Shown here in pieces: positions 59,191 to 64,000 of a stretch of DNA of 64,000 nt (position 1 is the first letter of the stretch; every line of letters starts with the position of its first letter). Under the pieces are notes generated by a model. The model was not told where the DNA came from and ran no database searches. It saw only the letters and a program-made list of their open reading frames with translations. This DNA comes from Muricea muricata (Eukaryota > Cnidaria > Anthozoa > Malacalcyonacea > Plexauridae). Position numbers and translations under genes: made by a program. Location: positions 6,672,701 through 6,736,700 of the forward strand of contig OY979726.1 of NCBI GenBank assembly GCA_963855995.1. The letters run 5' to 3'.

Positions 59191-62100
59191 TTCCTATAAG
59201 TTCTCCAATTTCGATTTCGAAGCTGTCTTTTAGGACCGCGATTGCAATATATCATTGTGCTCAAGTCGTTCTTTTTAGCACTCAAAACATCATTTTAAGA
59301 TCTAAAACGTCGGCGTGATCGATTTTAGACGGCAATTTTTAGTTGGAAGTCTGAGCATGTTTTTTCGCTCAAATCGCTCCAGAACGTCTAAAACGCAATT
59401 TTGATGATTGTAAGAGCGTTTCTTTTCAGTCTAAAAGCATGTTGTAGGTTTCTCATTTCAACATTCTATTTTGCTGATGTCGATAGTTTGATCGCCGAAA
59501 AAATGATTGCGGACTTCCTATAAGTTCTCCAATTTCGATTTAGAAGCTGTCTTTTAGGTACGCGATTGGAATACATCATTGTGCTCAACTCGTTCTTTTT
59601 AGCACTCAAAAATCATTTTAAGCTCTAAAACGTCGCCGTGATCGATTTGAGACGGCCATTTTTAGTTGGAAGTCTGAGCATGTTTTTACGCACAAATCGC
59701 TTCCAGAACGCCTAAAACGTGATTTTGATGATTGTAAGAGCGTTTCTTTTCAGTTTCAAAGCAGGTTGTAGGGTTCTTATTTCAACATGCTATTTTGCTG
59801 ATGTCGATAGTTTGAGCGCCGAAAACAGGATTGCGGACATACTAACTTCTCTAATTTTGATTTAGAAGCTGTCTTTTAGGTACGCGATTTCAATATATCA
59901 TTGTGCTCAACTCGTTCTTTTTAGCACTCAAAAAATCATTTTAAGCTCTAAAACGTCGGCGTGATCGATTTTAGACGGAAATTTTTAGTTGGAAGTCTGA
60001 GCATGTTTTTTCGCTCAAATCGCTCCAGAACGTCTAAAACGCGATTTTGATGATTGTAAGAGGGTTTCTTTTCAGTCTAAAAGCATGTTGTAGGTTTCTA
60101 ATTTCAACATGCTATTTTGCTGATGTCGATAGTTTGATCGCCGAAAACATGATTGCGGACTTCCTATAAGTTCTCCAATTTCGATTTCGAAGCTGTCTTT
60201 TAGGACCGCGATTGCAATATATCATTGTGCTCAAGTCGTTCTTTTTAGCACTCAAAACATCATTTTAAGCTCTAAAACGTCGCCGTGATCGATTTGAGAC
60301 GGCAATTTTTAGTTGGAAGTCAGAGCATGTTTTTACGCTCAAATCGCTTCCAGAACGCCTAAAACGCGATTTTGATGATTGTAAGAGCGTTTCTTTTCAG
60401 TCTCAAAGCATGTTGTAGGTTTCTCATTTCAACATGCTATTTTGCTGATGTCGATAGTTTGAGCGCCGAAAACATGATTGCGGACTTCCTATAAGTTCTC
60501 CAATTTCGATTTAGAAGCTGTCTTTTAGGTACGCGATTTCAATATATCATTGTGCTCAACTCGTTCTTTTTAACGCTCAAAACATCATTTTAAGCTCTAA
60601 AACGTCGCCGTGATCGATTTGAGACGGCCATTTTTAGTTGGAAGTCTGAGCATGTTTTTACGCTCAAATCGCTTCCAGAACGCCTAAAACGTGATTTTGA
60701 TGATTGTAAGAGCGTTTCTTTTCAGTTTCAAAGCAGGTTGTAGGGTTCTTATTTCAACATGCTATTTTGCTGATGTCGATAGTTTGAGCGCCGAACACAT
60801 GATTGCGGACATGCTACCGTCTCCAATTTTGATTTAGAAGCTGTCTTTTAGGTAAGCGATTTCAATATATCATTGTGCTCAACTCGTTCTTTTTAGCACT
60901 CAAAACATCAGTTTAAGCTCTAAAACGTCGGCGTGATCGATTTTAAACGGCAATTTTTAGTTGGAAGTCTGAGAATGTTTTTACGCTCAAATCGCTCCAG
61001 AACGGCTAAAACGCGATTTTGATGATTGTAAGAGCGTTTCTTTTCAGTCTCAAAGCATGTTGTAGGTTTCTAATTTAAACATGCTATTTTGCTGATGTCG
61101 ATAGTTTGATCGCCGAAAACATGATTGCGGACTTCCTATAAGTTCTCCAATTTCGATTTAGAAGCTGTCTTTTAGGTACGCGATTTCAATATATCATTGT
61201 GCTCAACTCGTTCTTTTTAGCACTCAAAACATCATTTTAAGCTCTAAAACGTCGCCGTGATCGATTTGAGACGGCAATTTTTGTTGGCAGTCTGAGCATG
61301 TTTTTACGCTTAAATCGCTTCCAGAACGCCTAAAACGCGATTTTGATGATTGTAAGAGCGTTTCTTTTCAGTCTCAAAGCATGTTGTAGGTTTCTCATTT
61401 CAACATGCTATTTTGCTGATGTCGATATTTTGAGCGCCGAAAACGTGATTGCAGACATGCTAAGTTCTCCAATTTCGATTTAGAAGCTGTCTTTTAGGTA
61501 CGCGATTTCAATATATCATTGTGCTCAACTCGTTCTTTTTAGCACTCAAAACATCATTTTAAGATCTAAAACGTCGGCGTGATCGATTTTAGACGGCAAT
61601 TTTTAGTTGGAAGTCTGAGCATGTTTTTTCGCTCAAATCGCTCCAGAACGCCTAAAACGAGATTTTGATGATTGTAAGAGGGTTTCTTTTCAGTCTAAAA
61701 GCATGTTGTAGGTTTCTAATTTACACATGCTATTTTGCTGATGTCGATAGTTTGATCGCCGAAAACATGATTGCGGACTTCCTATAAGTTCTCCAATTTC
61801 GATTTAGAAGCTGTCTTTTAGGTACGCGATTGCAATATATTATAGTGCTCAACTCGTTCATTTTAGCACTCAAAACATCATTTTAAGCTATAAAACGTCG
61901 CCGTGATCGATTTGAGACGGCAATTTTAGTTGGCAGTCTGAGCATGTTTTTACGCTCAAATCACTTCCAGAAGGCCTAAAACGCGATTTTGATGACTGTA
62001 AGAGCGTTTCTTTTCATTCTCAAAGCATGCTGTAAGTTTCTAATTTCAACATGCTATTTTGCTGATGTCGATAGTTTGAGCGCCGAAAACAAGATTGCGG

Positions 62101-64000
62101 ACTTCCTATAAGTTCTCCAATTTCGATTTCGAAGCTGTCTTTTAGGACCGCGATTGCAATATATCATTGTGCTCAAGTCGTTCTTTTTAGCACTCAAAAC
62201 ATCATTTTAAGCTCTAAAACGTCGCCGTGATCGATTTGAGACGGCCATTTTTAGTTGGAAGTCTGAGCATGTTTTTACGCTCAAATCGCTTCCAGAACGC
62301 CTAAAACGTGATTTTGATGATTGTAAGAGCGTTTCTTTTCAGTTTCAAAGCAGGTTGTAGGGTTCTTATTTCAACATGCTATTTTGCTGATGTCGATAGT
62401 TTGAGCGCCGAAAACATGATTGCGGACATGCTAACTTCTCCATTTTTGATTTAGAAGCTGTCTTTTAGGTACGCGATTTTAATATATCATTGTGCTCAAC
62501 TTGTTCTCTTTAGCACTCAAAACATCATTTTAAGCTCTAAAACGTCGGCGTGATCGATTTTAGACGGCAATTTTTAGTTGGCAGTCTGAGCATGTTTTTA
62601 CGCTCAAATCGCTCCAGAACGTCTAAAACGCAATTTTGATGATTGTAAGAGCGTTTCTTTTCAGTCTCAAAGCATGTTGTAGGTTTCTCATTTCAACATG
62701 CTATTTTGCTGATGTCGATAGTTTGAGCGCCGAAAACATGATTGCGGACTTCCTATAAGTTCTCCAATTTCGATTTAGAAGCTGTCTTTTAGGTACGCGA
62801 TTTCAATATATCATTGTGCTCAACTCGTTCTTTTTAGCGCTCAAAACATCATTTTAAGCTCTAAAACGTCGGCATGATCGATTTTAGACGGCAATTTTTA
62901 GTTGGCAGTCTGAGCATGTTTTTACGCTCAAATCGCTCCAGAACGTCTAAAACGCGATTTTGATGATTGTAAGAGCGTTTCTTTTCAGTTTCAAAGCATG
63001 TTGTAGGTTTCTCATTTCAACATTCTATTTTGCTGATGTCGATAGTTTGAGCGCCGAAAACATGATTGCGGACTTCCTATAAGTTCTCCAATTTCGATTT
63101 AGAAGCTGCCTTTTAGGTACGCGATTGGAATATATCATTGTGCTCAACTCGTTCTTTTTAGCACTCAAAACATCATTTTAAGCTCTAAAACGTCGCCATG
63201 ATCGATTTGAGACGGCCATTTTTAGTTTGAAGTCTGAGCATGTTTTTACGCTCAAATCGCTTCCAGAATGCCTAAAACGTGATTTTGATGATTGTAAGAG
63301 GGTTTATTTTAAGTTTGAAAGCAGGTTGTAGGGTTCTTATTTCAACATGCTATTTTGCTGATGTCGATAGTTTGAGCGCCGAAAACATGATTGCGGACAT
63401 GCTAAGTTCTCCAATTTCGATTTAGAAGCTGTCTTTTAGGTACGCGATTTCAATATATCATTGTGCTCAACTCGTTCTTTTTAGCACTCAAAACATCATT
63501 TTAAGATCTAAAACGTCGGCGTGATCGATTTGAGACGGCAATTTTTAGTTGGAAGTCTGAGCATGTTTTTTCGCTCAAATCGCTCCAGAACGTCTAAAAC
63601 GCGATTTTGATGATTGTAAGAGCGTTTCTTTTCAGTCTAAAAGCATGTTGTAGGTTTCTAATTTCAACATGCTATTTTGCTGATGTCGATAGTTTGATCG
63701 CCGAAAACATGATTGCGGACTTCCTATAAGTTCTCCAAGTTCGATTTAGAAGCTGTCTTTTAGGTACGCGATTGCAATATATTATTGTGGTCAACTCGTT
63801 CATTTTAGCACTCAAAACATCATTTTAAGCTATAAAACGTCGCCGTGATCGATTTGAGACGGCAATTTTAGTTGGTAGTCTGAGCATGTTTTTACGCTCA
63901 AATCACTTCCAGAACGCCTAAAACGCGATTTTAATGACTGTAAGAGCGTTTCTTTTCATTCTCAAAGCATGTTGTAAGTTTCTAATTTCAACATGCTATT
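59191..64000 (+). repeat. Right-hand flank: diverged, little-duplicated monomers
   Basis: The starts are 59191, 59515, 59839, 60161, 60486, 60811, 61133 (B), 61457 (C-like), 61779 (E), 62103, 62428 (N), 62750, 63074 (O), 63399 and 63721 (E, cut by the window end). Private substitutions are frequent: AAAAAATGATTG, CGCACAAATCG, AAAACAGG, AGTCAGAGC, TTTTTAACGCTC, ATGCTACCGTCTCC, GGTAAGCG, TTTTAAACGG, AATTTAAACATG, AACGAGATT, TTACACATG, TATAGTGCTC and AAGGCCTAAAAC. I see no long higher-order duplication within this block. It looks like less homogenised array. Confidence 0.8.
60811..61132 (+). repeat. Monomer sharing rare variants with the left-edge monomer at 975
   Basis: 322 bp. It carries GTCTGAGAATG and GAACGGCTAAAAC together, a pair I noticed elsewhere only in the monomer at 975-1296 near the opposite end of the window. 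Private changes include ATGCTACCGTCTCC, GGTAAGCG, CATCAGTTT and TTTTAAACGG. Both monomers follow an H-like monomer with the CGTGATT and GTTTC variants. Confidence 0.7.

Larger units (their letters stand above)
1..64000 (+). repeat. Satellite DNA array, ~325-bp monomer, 198 units
   Basis: The entire window is one tandem satellite. Using the base after the GGAC (AGAC or GAAC in some classes) block as monomer start, I located 197 starts from 325 to 63721, plus one unit at the left edge. Complete monomers are 322-326 bp, mean 323.4 bp. All are head-to-tail in one orientation with no inversion. The length differences come from a few small indels: TTCCTATAAG versus ATGCTAAG at the start (2 bp), GCTTCCAG versus GCTCCAG in the middle (1 bp), and rare single bases. 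No unique sequence, transposon, ORF with gene character or RNA gene interrupts it. Long satellites with higher-order repeats are typical of centromeric or pericentromeric heterochromatin; which one this is cannot be told from sequence alone. Both ends of the window are inside the array, so its full size is unknown. Confidence 0.98.

Noticed and set aside
1..64000. Protein-coding genes in any frame
   Set aside because: Any open stretches are by-products of the repeat. A 325- or 322-bp period shifts the frame from one monomer to the next, stops such as TAA, TAG and TGA recur in each monomer, and no codon structure, start context or recognisable domain is visible.
1..64000. CRISPR array
   Set aside because: The repeat unit is about 325 bp with no alternation of short identical repeats and unique spacers. 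Variation is spread along whole monomers, as in satellites.
1..64000. Assignment to a named satellite family or species
   Set aside because: The monomer does not match mouse major satellite, alpha satellite or the Drosophila 359-bp repeat as far as I can recall them. Without a database search any species name would be a guess.

Overview
The whole window is one uninterrupted satellite DNA array. I see no protein gene, RNA gene, transposon, CRISPR or unique sequence. It holds 198 head-to-tail monomers of about 325 bp, all in one orientation: 196 complete, one lacking its first base at the left edge, and one cut off at the right edge. Taking each monomer to start just after the GGAC (or AGAC/GAAC) block, complete monomers are 322-326 bp, mean 323.4 bp. 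This is the organisation of a eukaryotic centromeric or pericentromeric (or other heterochromatic) satellite. Monomers are about 40% GC. The first monomer has 20 CpG where about 13 are expected, so CpG is not depleted. That argues against long-term heavy CpG methylation and fits an invertebrate such as an insect better than a vertebrate or most plants. I do not recognise the family and do not name a species.

There are three levels of organisation. (1) Each monomer looks like three diverged subunits of about 108, 107 and 110 bp, each with a GCTC/GCTG block 24-25 bp before an AAAAC block. (2) Monomers fall into about 20 classes sharing linked diagnostic variants; I use ad hoc letters A-U. (3) Classes are ordered into nested higher-order repeats of 2, 3, 4, 5, 7, 8, 17 and 35 monomers.

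Layout. 1-1620: mixed, somewhat diverged monomers. 1621-6150: two copies of a 2,265-bp 7-mer (A-B-C-D-E-F-G), followed by a shortened variant to 8417. 8418-12627: a 972-bp trimer (A-H-I) and two copies of a 1,619-bp pentamer (A-H-J-K-L). 12628-18127: blocks built on a 4-mer (N-O-P-Q). About 17,886-28,873: a nearly identical tandem duplication of a 5,494-bp, 17-monomer unit. 27,178-32,345: an overlapping tandem duplication of 2,584 bp (8 monomers). About 33,040-39,015: a second copy of 4,900-10,876, at a constant offset of 28,139 bp. About 34,771-56,760: a tandem duplication of an 11,320-bp, 35-monomer unit, whose second copy is 10,670 bp because it has lost two monomers (650 bp). 56,607-59,190: a 5-mer (1,615 bp) and part of a second. 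59,191-64,000: a flank with more private substitutions and little recent duplication.

Every rearrangement junction I could place lies inside a monomer and keeps the register, so chimeric monomers keep normal length. That is the signature of repeated unequal homologous exchange or gene conversion, not end joining. The monomer also carries several short dyads, the best being a perfect 9-bp inverted repeat. I saw no canonical CENP-B box. All positions and offsets come from reading by eye; percentage identities were not computed.
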